In this document: piece by piece, positions 53,165 to 60,795 of the stretch
Numbering within the stretch: position 1 is the stretch's first letter
Layout: each line of letters starts with the position of its first letter
Source: Roseicella aerolata
GTDB lineage: Bacteria; Pseudomonadota; Alphaproteobacteria; Acetobacterales; Acetobacteraceae
Direction of reading: 5' to 3'
DNA length: 64,000 bases
Assembly: GCF_020523605.1 (NCBI RefSeq)
Contig: NZ_JAJAQI010000005.1
Coordinates: 121,668 to 185,667 of the forward strand
Notes under the pieces: model-generated
Database searches by the model: none
Told to the model about the DNA's origin: nothing
The model's input: only the letters and a program-made list of their open reading frames with translations
Position numbers and translations under genes: made by a program

Positions 53165-53886
53165 CCCGCTTCGAGAGCGTGAAGGCGCTGGTCTTCGACG
53201 TCTTCGGCACAGTGGTGGACTGGCGGGAGGGCATCGCCCGGGACGCCGCGCCGGTGCTGGCGCGGCTCGGCCGGCGGGATATCGATCCGCGCGCCTTCGC
53301 CGATGCCTGGCGCAAGCGCTACCAGCCCGCCATGGAGGAATGCCGCAGCGGCCGGCGGCCCTTCACCCGGCTGGACGTGCTGCACCGGGAGAATCTCGAC
53401 GGCGTGTTGCAGGACCATGGCATCGACCCCGCCACGCTGGGCGAGGCCGTGCTGGAGGATCTGAACCGTGCCTGGCACCGGCTAGATCCCTGGCCGGAGG
53501 CGGTCGCGGGGCTGACCCGGCTGCGGCGGAAATTCACCCTCGCGCCGCTTTCCAATGGCAATGTCGCGCTCCTGACCAACATGGCCAAGCGCGCCGGGCT
53601 GCCCTGGGACGCCATCCTCGGCGCCGAGGTGGCGCAGGCCTACAAGCCGCAGCCGGAAGCCTATCTGCGCACCGCCGAGATCCTCGGCATCCGCCCGGCC
53701 GAGCTATGCCTGGTGGCGGCGCATAACGGCGACCTGAAGGCGGCGCGCGCCTGCGGTCTGGCGACCGCCTTCGTGCATCGCCCGACCGAGCACGGGCCGG
53801 ACCAGTCCACCGACCTGGCGCCAAGCGAGGCCTGGGACGCGGTCGCAAAGGACTTCCAGGACCTCGCCCACCAGCTCGGCTGCTGA
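53161..53886 (+). CDS. Haloacid dehalogenase type II (HAD superfamily)
   Basis: This 241-residue HAD hydrolase has the nucleophile motif FDVFGTVVDW (Asp13), motif II LSNGN and motif III with Lys in AYKPQPEAY. The size and cap region fit L-2-haloacid dehalogenases, although some members are phosphatases or esterases. It starts with GTG in a GTGA overlap with the lyase gene and ends by sharing one base with the thioesterase start, so the three are translated from one tightly coupled mRNA. Confidence 0.9.
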   Translation: MTRFESVKALVFDVFGTVVDWREGIARDAAPVLARLGRRDIDPRAFADAWRKRYQPAMEECRSGRRPFTRLDVLHRENLDGVLQDHGIDPATLGEAVLEDLNRAWHRLDPWPEAVAGLTRLRRKFTLAPLSNGNVALLTNMAKRAGLPWDAILGAEVAQAYKPQPEAYLRTAEILGIRPAELCLVAAHNGDLKAARACGLATAFVHRPTEHGPDQSTDLAPSEAWDAVAKDFQDLAHQLGC

Positions 53887-54347
53887 TGCCGGACATTCCT
53901 GCGGGCTTCGTGCAGATGCCGGGACACGATCCCGGCATCTACAACAGCCTGATCGGCCCCTTCTGGGCGAAGCCGGAAGGCGAGGGTCTTGCCATTGGCT
54001 TCCGCGTCGAGGCGCGGCACTGCAACCCGGCCGGCCAGTGTCATGGCGGCATGCTGGCGGGCTTTGCCGATATCGCCCTGGCCGGCGGCTGCAACCATGT
54101 CGCCCGGCTCAGCCGCTTCCTGGTGACAGTCTCGCTCACCACGGATTTCCTGGCGCCCGCCGCCCTCGGCACCTGGGTGGGGGCACGGCCAGAGGTGCTG
54201 ACGGTCACGCGGAGTACGCTCTTCGGACAATGCCTGGTGACGGCGGATGGCGGGCCGGTGCTGCGCGCCAGTGGGACCTTCCGCTTCGGGGGCGATCCGG
54301 ACCCGCGCTTCGACCGGCTGCGCCGTTTGCTGGAGGCGAACACATAG
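53886..54347 (+). CDS. PaaI-family hot-dog thioesterase
   Basis: This 153-residue protein has the hot-dog-fold signature GQCHGGMLAGFADIALAGG, with the typical HGG and acidic Asp, followed by VSLTTDFLAPAALGTWVGARPEV. It is probably an acyl-CoA thioesterase acting on intermediates of the same operon. The ATG shares its A with the dehalogenase stop (TGATG). Confidence 0.88.
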   Translation: MPDIPAGFVQMPGHDPGIYNSLIGPFWAKPEGEGLAIGFRVEARHCNPAGQCHGGMLAGFADIALAGGCNHVARLSRFLVTVSLTTDFLAPAALGTWVGARPEVLTVTRSTLFGQCLVTADGGPVLRASGTFRFGGDPDPRFDRLRRLLEANT

Positions 54348-54414
54348 CAGCGCATCCCCTTGCCGCGCCGCAGCACCGGCGCGACATTGCTGTCCTGAAC
54401 CCAGTCGGACGCGC

Positions 54415-55665
54415 ATGAGCATCAACCAGCCTCGCCATATCCGCCTGACCTCGCATCCGGAGCCCCAGGCCCATCGTTGGCAGATCAACTGGGGCGCCGC
54501 CACCCCGATGGCGCGCGGCCCCGTGATCGGCTCCGTCACCCGGCCGCAGGACCGCAATGTCATCGGTGCCCATGGCGGGTCCTATTCGCTCTACCGGGCG
54601 CTGGCGGTCTCCTCCGGCACCCTCTCCCCGCTGCAGCGGCCCGATCTGGCCAATACCCACCCCGTCACGGCGATCGGCCCGTATCCGCAGTGGACGGAGC
54701 CGGGGAAGATCGTCTCGCTGGACCCCTGGGGCCATGTGGTTGGCGAGGTCTTCGCGGAGGCAATCGGCGAGGGCATCGATATCCGCCCGAGCATCGCCAT
54801 CACCCGGGCGAGGCTGAACATGGCCGAGCTGAATGCCTTGCTTGACCGCGGCGAGCTCAGGACGGATGGCCGGGTGCTGCACAAGGGCGGCGACATCTCC
54901 GTCACCAAGGCGGCGGTCGATCCTGTCTGGTCGCTGCCCGGCATCGCAGAGCGCTTCGGCGTGACGGAGCACGCGCTGCGCCGCACGCTCTTCGAGCAGA
55001 CCGGCGGGATGTACCCCGAGCTGGTGACGCGCCCCGACCTCTCGGTCTTCCTGCCGCCGATCGGGGGTATCAGCGTCTATATCTTCGGCGACCCGGCGGC
55101 GCTGGCCGATCGCCGCGTGCCGCTGACCTGTCGGGTGCACGACGAGTGCAATGGCTCGGACGTCTTCGGTTCCGACATCTGCACCTGCCGGCCCTACCTG
55201 ATCCACGGCATCGAGGAATGCATCCGCACGGCGCAGGAGGGCGGCGTCGGCCTGGTCGTCTACAACCGCAAGGAAGGCCGTGCGCTGGGTGAGGTAACCA
55301 AATTCCTCGTCTACAACGCCCGCAAGCGGCAGGAGGGCGGCGACCAGGCCGCCACCTATTTCGAGCGGACGGAATGCGTCGCCGGCGTGCAGGATGCGCG
55401 CTTCCAGCAGCTCATGCCGGATGTGCTGCACTGGCTGGGCGTGACGAAGATCCATCGCCTCGTCTCCATGTCCAACATGAAGCACGACGCCATGGTGGAA
55501 CAGGGCATCGAGATCGGCGAGCGCGTGCCCATCCCACCCGACCGCATCCCGCCCGATGCTTCGGTGGAGATCGAAGCGAAGAAAGCCGCCGGCTACTACG
55601 CACCGGATGTGCCGAGCGAGGAGGACCTCAAGCGTACGGTTGGCCGCGCCCTGGGTGAGATGTGA
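54415..55665 (+). CDS. URC1-type GTP cyclohydrolase II homologue (uracil catabolism)
   Basis: This 416-residue protein has a C-terminal RibA-like domain. The zinc triad is Cys245, Cys256 and Cys258 in VHDECNGSDVF...ICTC, and the active-site segment VVYNRKEGRALGEV follows. An N-terminal half of about 200 residues with RPQDRNVIGAHGGSYSLYRAL is specific to the URC1 group. The next gene is the DUF1688/URC4 protein, and the pair defines the alternative (URC) uracil-degradation pathway first described in yeast. It is probably not the riboflavin enzyme. The start at 54415 is where homology begins. Confidence 0.88.
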   Translation: MSINQPRHIRLTSHPEPQAHRWQINWGAATPMARGPVIGSVTRPQDRNVIGAHGGSYSLYRALAVSSGTLSPLQRPDLANTHPVTAIGPYPQWTEPGKIVSLDPWGHVVGEVFAEAIGEGIDIRPSIAITRARLNMAELNALLDRGELRTDGRVLHKGGDISVTKAAVDPVWSLPGIAERFGVTEHALRRTLFEQTGGMYPELVTRPDLSVFLPPIGGISVYIFGDPAALADRRVPLTCRVHDECNGSDVFGSDICTCRPYLIHGIEECIRTAQEGGVGLVVYNRKEGRALGEVTKFLVYNARKRQEGGDQAATYFERTECVAGVQDARFQQLMPDVLHWLGVTKIHRLVSMSNMKHDAMVEQGIEIGERVPIPPDRIPPDASVEIEAKKAAGYYAPDVPSEEDLKRTVGRALGEM

Positions 55666-56873
55666 CGCGTCCTGAAGACTCGCTCGCCTCGGCACTGCTG
55701 ACGCCGGAAGCGGTGCGTGAGCGCTCGCAGGAGCTCCACCGCCTTGGACTCGATGACCGGCTGCAGGCATGGGAGGTTCGGCCGGATGCCATGGCGGCAA
55801 CCGCCGATCTGGTGGCGGCGGTGGTGCGGACGAACTACCCGGACCTGCGGGTGCCCTTCCATGCGCGCTGGCGGCATTTCGCCGTCGGCGGCCGGGACCG
55901 TTGGGCGGTGCTGCGTGCCACGCTGCCGGCAGATGCGGCGGAACGGGCGCGCGTGGCCTTCGACCTGGCCGTCCTTTCCGTCCTGCTCGATGCCGGCGCA
56001 GGCATGGGCTGGCGCTACCGGGAGGCGGGCAGCGGCCAGGATTTCTCGAAATCGGAAGGCCTGGCCATCGCCAGCCTGGCGATGTTCGCCGCCGGCGGCT
56101 TCGCCAGGGATGGCAGGACGCCGCGCGCCGATGCTCCACGCCTGGCAGAGATGACCGTCGAGGAGGTCGCACGGGGGTTCCAGGCCGGCGCCGACAATCC
56201 GCTGGTCGGGCTGGAAGGCCGCGCCGCCCTGCTGCGCCGCCTGGGCCGGACGCTCGCGGCCACCGGCCTGGACCGCCCCGGCAGCCTCTTCGATATCCTG
56301 GCGGCCCAGGCGGCGGGCGGCACCCTGCCCGCCCGCGTCGTGCTGATTACCCTGCTGCGCCATCTCGGCCCGATCTGGCCGGGACGGGAGGTGCTGGAGG
56401 GCGTCAATCTGGGCGATTGCTGGAGCCATCCCGGTATTCGCCGGGCCGACGCGACCACCGGGCTGATCCCCTTCCACAAGCTCTCGCAATGGCTCGCCTA
56501 TTCGCTGATCGAGCCGCTGGAGGAGGCCGGCCTCCGCGTGACGGGGATCGATGCCCTGACCGGGCTGCCCGAATACCGCAATGGCGGCCTTTTCCTCGAT
56601 ATGGGCGTGATCCGGCCGCGTGATCCGGGGGTCTTCGCGGCCGAGCACGCGCCGGGTGACATCCTGATCGTCGAGTGGCGGGCGCTGACGGTCGCCCTGC
56701 TGGATGCGATCGCACCCATGGTCCGGGCACGGCTGGGGCTGGCGGCCGAGGCATTCCCGCTGGCCCGCGTGCTGGAAGGCGGCACATGGTGGGCTGGCCG
56801 ACGCCTGGCGCGCGAGCGCCGCGCCGATGGCGGCCCGCCGCTGCGCGTGGTCAGCGACGGCACGGTGTTCTGA
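55662..56873 (+). CDS. URC4/DUF1688-family protein (uracil catabolism)
   Basis: This 403-residue DUF1688 protein has the hallmark segments NYPDLRVPFHARWRHF, DLAVLSVLLDAGAGMGWRY and NPLVGLEGRAALLRRLG. It is required with URC1 for uracil breakdown through a ribosylurea-type route in the yeast pathway; its chemistry is not established. It starts with GTG in a GTGA overlap with the URC1 stop. Other URC genes (uracil phosphoribosyltransferase, permease) are not visible here. Confidence 0.88.
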   Translation: MTRPEDSLASALLTPEAVRERSQELHRLGLDDRLQAWEVRPDAMAATADLVAAVVRTNYPDLRVPFHARWRHFAVGGRDRWAVLRATLPADAAERARVAFDLAVLSVLLDAGAGMGWRYREAGSGQDFSKSEGLAIASLAMFAAGGFARDGRTPRADAPRLAEMTVEEVARGFQAGADNPLVGLEGRAALLRRLGRTLAATGLDRPGSLFDILAAQAAGGTLPARVVLITLLRHLGPIWPGREVLEGVNLGDCWSHPGIRRADATTGLIPFHKLSQWLAYSLIEPLEEAGLRVTGIDALTGLPEYRNGGLFLDMGVIRPRDPGVFAAEHAPGDILIVEWRALTVALLDAIAPMVRARLGLAAEAFPLARVLEGGTWWAGRRLARERRADGGPPLRVVSDGTVF

Positions 56874-57199
56874 GCGCGGAAGCGGGCTCGGTCATCCGAG
56901 GACAATGCAGCCTCCCGTCCACTGCTGACCCACCGCTGACCGGCCATGGAGAGATACAAGGCCCTTGGCGGTGCGGTCACTGCAGGATCGGGTGGAGCCA
57001 CGCAGTCGCGGCCTGTGTGCCACGGCACAGTGCCACGGGAGCGACTGGTCTAGGAATGCGCCTGGGCGGGCTTCCCGGTTCGCCCTTCTTCCCGTTCCCC
57101 CTCCCTAACTGGCCCACCGGACATTGTCCGGTGGGTTTTTTCTGCGGGAACGGCCGTGTCGGGCGGGTGTTGGGGCGCAGAACTCCAGGGGAGCCCCTT
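56874..57199. other. Intergenic region after the URC pair
   Basis: This 326-bp stretch contains the terminator at 57113-57141 and, before it, the palindrome GTGCC-AC-GGCAC near 57019. The terminator lies about 240 bp beyond the URC4 stop and only about 60 bp before the SDR start, so it might instead end an unannotated small RNA. No protein gene is supported. Confidence 0.45.
57113..57141 (+). terminator. Rho-independent terminator
   Basis: Perfect 10-bp arms CCCACCGGAC and GTCCGGTGGG with the loop ATT are followed immediately by six T residues. It is the only textbook intrinsic terminator found in the window. Confidence 0.85.
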
Positions 57200-58030
57200 A
57201 TGGCATCCGAACAGGCCAGGCCGCTTGCTGTCGTCACCGGTGCCTCGACCGGCATCGGCCGTGAACTTGCGAAATGCTGCGCCCGCAACGGCTTCGACCT
57301 GGTCATCGCCGCCGACGAGCCGGAGATCGAAGCAGCCGCCACCGAGATTCGTGGCCTCGGTGCCGCGGTGGAGGCAGTGCAGGCCGATCTTGCCAGCATC
57401 GAGGGGGTGGACCGGCTGCATGCCGCGCTCGCGGGCAGGCCGGTGACGGCGCTGCTGGCCAATGCCGGCCGCGGCCTGGGCAAGGGCTTCCTGGACCAGG
57501 AGTTCAGGGAGATCCGCCATGTGGTCGACACCAACATCACCGGCACGCTCTACCTGATCCAGAAGATCGGGCGGGAGATGCGGACCCGTGGCGAGGGCCG
57601 CATCCTCATCACCGGCTCGATCGCCGGCTTCCTGCCGGGGACCTACCAGGCCGTCTACAACGCTACCAAGGCTTTCCTTGACAGCTTCTCTTTCGCCTTG
57701 CGGCACGAGGTGAAGGACCAGGGGATCACGGTGACCTGCCTGATGCCGGGCGCGACCGAAACGGAGTTCTTCGAACGCGCCGACATGCTCGACACCAAGG
57801 TGGGCACCTCGAAGAAGGACGACCCCGCCATGGTGGCGGAGACCGGCTTCAAGGCGATGATGCGCGGCGACGGCGATGTGGTGACGGGCTGGCACAACAA
57901 GCTGCAGACCGCGATCGCCTCCGTCACGCCAGCCGGCTTGCTTGCCGAGCAGCACCGGAAGATGGCGGAGCCCGGCAGCGGCAAGCCGCAGGCATCGCGC
58001 GCCGGCGAAGGCCCTACGCCGGCGCGCTGA
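57200..58030 (+). CDS. SDR-family NAD(P)-dependent oxidoreductase
   Basis: This 276-residue classical SDR has the cofactor motif TGASTGIG (about 14-21), ANAG, the catalytic Ser in ITGSIAG and the YNATK active-site pair. The core resembles DltE/YqjQ-type SDRs and is followed by a C-terminal tail rich in Pro, Gly and Ala. AGGGGAG precedes the ATG, about 60 bp after the terminator. It converges with the next Bug gene. The substrate is unknown. Confidence 0.88.
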   Translation: MASEQARPLAVVTGASTGIGRELAKCCARNGFDLVIAADEPEIEAAATEIRGLGAAVEAVQADLASIEGVDRLHAALAGRPVTALLANAGRGLGKGFLDQEFREIRHVVDTNITGTLYLIQKIGREMRTRGEGRILITGSIAGFLPGTYQAVYNATKAFLDSFSFALRHEVKDQGITVTCLMPGATETEFFERADMLDTKVGTSKKDDPAMVAETGFKAMMRGDGDVVTGWHNKLQTAIASVTPAGLLAEQHRKMAEPGSGKPQASRAGEGPTPAR

Positions 58031-58041
58031 GACAGGAGGGC

Positions 58042-59004
58042 TCAGTCTGGCTTGATGCCGACGGCCTTCACCACCTCGATCCAGGCCGCGGTCTCCCGCC
58101 CCAGGCGCGCCGAGACCGCGGCCGCATCGGCGTGGCGGACGAAGGTGCCGGCCTCGGCGGCGCGGGACTGAACGGCGGGTTCCGCCAGCACTGCCCGCAC
58201 CTCGCGCGCCAGCCGCTCCTGCACCGCCTGCGGTGTCCTTGCGGGGGCATAGAGCGCGTACCAGACATCCACCGGGAAATCGGCTAGGCCGGATTCCGGC
58301 AGGCTCGGAACATCCGGCAGGGCTGGATGGCGCTGCTGGCCGGTGGTGGCAATGGCGCGCAACTTGCCCTCACGGAGGAAGCCGATCACCGGTGGCGGGC
58401 TGTTCATGTAGAACTGCACGCGGCCCGCCAGCAGATCGCTGATCGTCTCGCCCGTGCCGCGATAGGGCACGTGCAGCAGGTCGATGCCGGTGCGCCGTTT
58501 CAGCAGTTCCGTCCCCAGATGGTGCAGCGATCCGTTGCCGGCCGAGGCATAGGCGATCTGTCCCGGCCGCTGCTTCGCATAGGCCACGAATTCCTGCAGC
58601 GTCCGCGCCGGGATGGACGGGTGCACCATCATCACCTGCGGCGTGTCGGTCAGTTGGGCGATGGGCACGAAATCCTTCTGCGGATCGAGATCGGCGGTGC
58701 CCTCCACGGCCGGCCGGCCGGTCATGGTGCCGGAATAGCCGACCGTCAGCGTGTGCCCGTCCGGCCGGGCGCGCGCCGTCGCCAGCAATCCGATCAGGCC
58801 ATTGCCGCCCGGGCGGTTCTCGACGACCACGGGCACGCCGAGGCGCTGGGACAGCGGCTCCGCGATCAGCCGCGCGGAGAAATCCGTGCCGCCCCCGGCC
58901 GGGGAGGCGACGATGATGCTGACCGGGCGGTCCGGGAAGGATTGCGCCAGTGCCGCAGGCGCGAGCAGCAGGGCCGGCGCCGCCAGCAGTGACCGGCGCC
59001 GCAT
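58042..59004 (-). CDS. Bug/TctC-family tricarboxylate receptor protein
   Basis: This 320-residue periplasmic receptor has signal peptide MRRRSLLAAPALLLAPAALA and motifs VSIIVASPAGGGTDFSARL and VVVENRPGGNGLIGL. The first cleft motif (VASPAGGGTDF) departs from the VPFPPGG form of the other copies, which hints at a different ligand. The start overlaps the SDR stop (TGATG), so the two are translationally coupled. Confidence 0.92.
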   Translation of the reverse strand: MRRRSLLAAPALLLAPAALAQSFPDRPVSIIVASPAGGGTDFSARLIAEPLSQRLGVPVVVENRPGGNGLIGLLATARARPDGHTLTVGYSGTMTGRPAVEGTADLDPQKDFVPIAQLTDTPQVMMVHPSIPARTLQEFVAYAKQRPGQIAYASAGNGSLHHLGTELLKRRTGIDLLHVPYRGTGETISDLLAGRVQFYMNSPPPVIGFLREGKLRAIATTGQQRHPALPDVPSLPESGLADFPVDVWYALYAPARTPQAVQERLAREVRAVLAEPAVQSRAAEAGTFVRHADAAAVSARLGRETAAWIEVVKAVGIKPD

Positions 59005-59819
59005 CAGACCGGCCCCGCCGCGGTGAAGCCGCCATCCACCACGATCTCGGTCGCGGTGATGTATTTGGCCTCGTCGCTTGCCAGGAAGAGCACGGCGTGG
59101 GCGATGTCCCAGCCGCTGCCCATATGGCCCACGGGCACGCTGGCATGACGCTTGGCGATCAGCGCCTCGGCATCATTGGCGCCGAGCTGGCGCACCAGGC
59201 GGTGCTCGACCAGTGGCGTGTGCATCAGCCCGGGCACGACGGTGTTGCAGCGGATGCCCTTCTTTGCATAGCCGAGCGCCACGGATTTCGAGAAGGCGAT
59301 GATGCCCGCCTTGCTGGCGGAATAGGCGCTGTGCACACGCCCCGTGCCCATGCGCAGCCCCGCGACGGAGGAGATGTTCACCACCGCGCCGCTGCCCTGC
59401 GCCTCCATATGCGGGAGGACGTATTTGCAGCCGAGGAAGGCGGTCTTCAGGTTGAAGTCGATCTGGTGGTCCCAGACCTCCTCCGGCATGTCCACCGGTC
59501 CGCCAGGATGCGATCCGCCGACATTGTTCACCAGGATGTCGATGCGCCCGAAACGGGAGAGGCAGGCGGCAATCGCGGCCTCTACCTGCTCTGCCGCCAG
59601 CATGTCGCAGTGATGCGCAACCGCGGTGCCGCCCTCGCCCGCGATGAGGTCGCGCGTCTCGGCCGCAGCGGCCTCGTTAATATCGACGCCGAAGACCTGC
59701 GCCCCGGCGCGCGCCAGCAGCACGGCCGTTGCCTTGCCGTTGCCCCAGCCAGGTCCCACGGACCCTGCGCCCGTGACGAGCGCGACCTTTCCATCAAGCC
59801 TGAACAAAGCGTCCTCCAT
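59004..59819 (-). CDS. SDR-family oxidoreductase
   Basis: This 271-residue SDR has an extended glycine motif, TGAGSVGPGWGNGKA, with an insertion relative to the usual TGxxxGIG. NNVGG is present, along with the catalytic Ser in NISSVAG and the YSASK pair. The C-terminus EIVVDGGFTAAG is typical. It is the first gene of a two-gene operon with the Bug receptor, which suggests oxidation of the imported hydroxyacid (inference). The start at 59819 is the only ATG near the homology start. Confidence 0.88.
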   Translation of the reverse strand: MEDALFRLDGKVALVTGAGSVGPGWGNGKATAVLLARAGAQVFGVDINEAAAAETRDLIAGEGGTAVAHHCDMLAAEQVEAAIAACLSRFGRIDILVNNVGGSHPGGPVDMPEEVWDHQIDFNLKTAFLGCKYVLPHMEAQGSGAVVNISSVAGLRMGTGRVHSAYSASKAGIIAFSKSVALGYAKKGIRCNTVVPGLMHTPLVEHRLVRQLGANDAEALIAKRHASVPVGHMGSGWDIAHAVLFLASDEAKYITATEIVVDGGFTAAGPV

Positions 59820-59881
59820 GGTGATTTGCTTGGGCCAAATGAGGCCGGGCCCAGAGGTCGTCTGACCCCTGGCATGGGTGC

Positions 59882-59908
59882 TCCGGAGGGGGCAGCGCCC
59901 CCTCCGGA
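59882..59908. terminator. Long GC-rich hairpin after the glutathione transferase (hairpin family member)
   Basis: Perfect 12-bp arms TCCGGAGGGGGC and GCCCCCTCCGGA with the loop AGC end 2 bp beyond the glutathione transferase stop. There is no T-run. It matches the hairpin at 6720-6740 and, in part, the soxZ-soxA spacer. Confidence 0.6.
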
Positions 59909-59910
59909 TG

Positions 59911-60582
59911 TCAGGAAGCGTTATGCCTGAACATGAACCTCCGCGCCTCCTCATCCATCTCGGTCTTGAAGGCGTGCCGGTCCTTGAGCGTGTTCGCGCG
60001 TTGCGCCGCCGGCCGCGCGCTGATGGCCTCGAAATGGCGCTTCACATTCGGCAGTGCGTCCCAGGCTTCCTCCCCCAGCACGAAGGCGGCGGCGCGTTCC
60101 CAGCCCCAGGCCGCCATGTCGACGATCGAGTAGCTGTCGCCGACGATCCAGTCGCGCCCCTCCAGGCGGTCGTTCAGGATGCTCCAATGGCGCTTCGCCT
60201 CGAAATCGTAGCGCTTGATGGCGTAGTCGATCCGCTCCGGCGCGTGGTGCCGGAAATGCACCGCCTGGCCGGAATAGGGACCGATGCCGGTGGCAATGAA
60301 CATCAGCCAGGAGAGCGTCTCTCCGGCGAACTCCGGATCGGGGAGGAATTTGCCGGTCTTCTCCGCCAGGTAGAGCAGGATCGCGTTGCTGTCGAAAACC
60401 GGTTTGCCCTCATCGACAATGGAAGGCGCCTTGGCGTTCGGGTTGATCGCCATGTATGCCGGCGTGAACTGCTGACCCTTGCGGGTGTCCACCGGTACCG
60501 GTTCATAGGGCAGGCCGCTCTCTTCCAGGAAGAGCGCCACCTTCATCGGGTTCGGCGCGGTATTGTAGTAGAATTTCAGCAT
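59911..60582 (-). CDS. Glutathione S-transferase family protein (YfcG-like)
   Basis: This 223-residue protein has an N-terminal thioredoxin-like domain (FYYNTAPNPMKVALFLEESGLPYE, NPNAKAPSIVD, SNAILLYLAEKTGKFLP) and a C-terminal all-helical domain. The Asn/Thr-type active site near the N-terminus resembles YfcG/YghU disulfide-bond oxidoreductases rather than Tyr-type transferases. The start at 60582 begins the thioredoxin fold. It is divergent from the GFOR-like gene. Confidence 0.9.
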   Translation of the reverse strand: MLKFYYNTAPNPMKVALFLEESGLPYEPVPVDTRKGQQFTPAYMAINPNAKAPSIVDEGKPVFDSNAILLYLAEKTGKFLPDPEFAGETLSWLMFIATGIGPYSGQAVHFRHHAPERIDYAIKRYDFEAKRHWSILNDRLEGRDWIVGDSYSIVDMAAWGWERAAAFVLGEEAWDALPNVKRHFEAISARPAAQRANTLKDRHAFKTEMDEEARRFMFRHNAS

Positions 60583-60795
60583 CCTGTTCCCCGTGTCTCT
60601 GCTGGATCGTCCTGCGCCTGGGCTCGCGGCAGCATGGCCTGTCGGGCTTGGCTGCGCGCCCGGATTTCCGTGGCCGGGCGCGCTCGCCCGGATGGGAGCG
60701 CAACCGGCACCGCGCCGCAAGCGACAGTCTCGCCACGGCCAGGCTCAACTTCTCTGCCTGATCTGCGTTGGCGCTTCCGTCTGCAGGACGATGCG

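Noticed and set aside
54415..55665. Annotation as the riboflavin enzyme RibA
   Set aside because: The N-terminal half of about 200 residues and the adjacent DUF1688 gene mark the URC1 group rather than housekeeping GTP cyclohydrolase II.
59878..60795. Possible N-terminal extension of the GFOR-like protein
   Set aside because: The upstream part is antisense to the glutathione transferase; the Tat signal begins at the chosen start.
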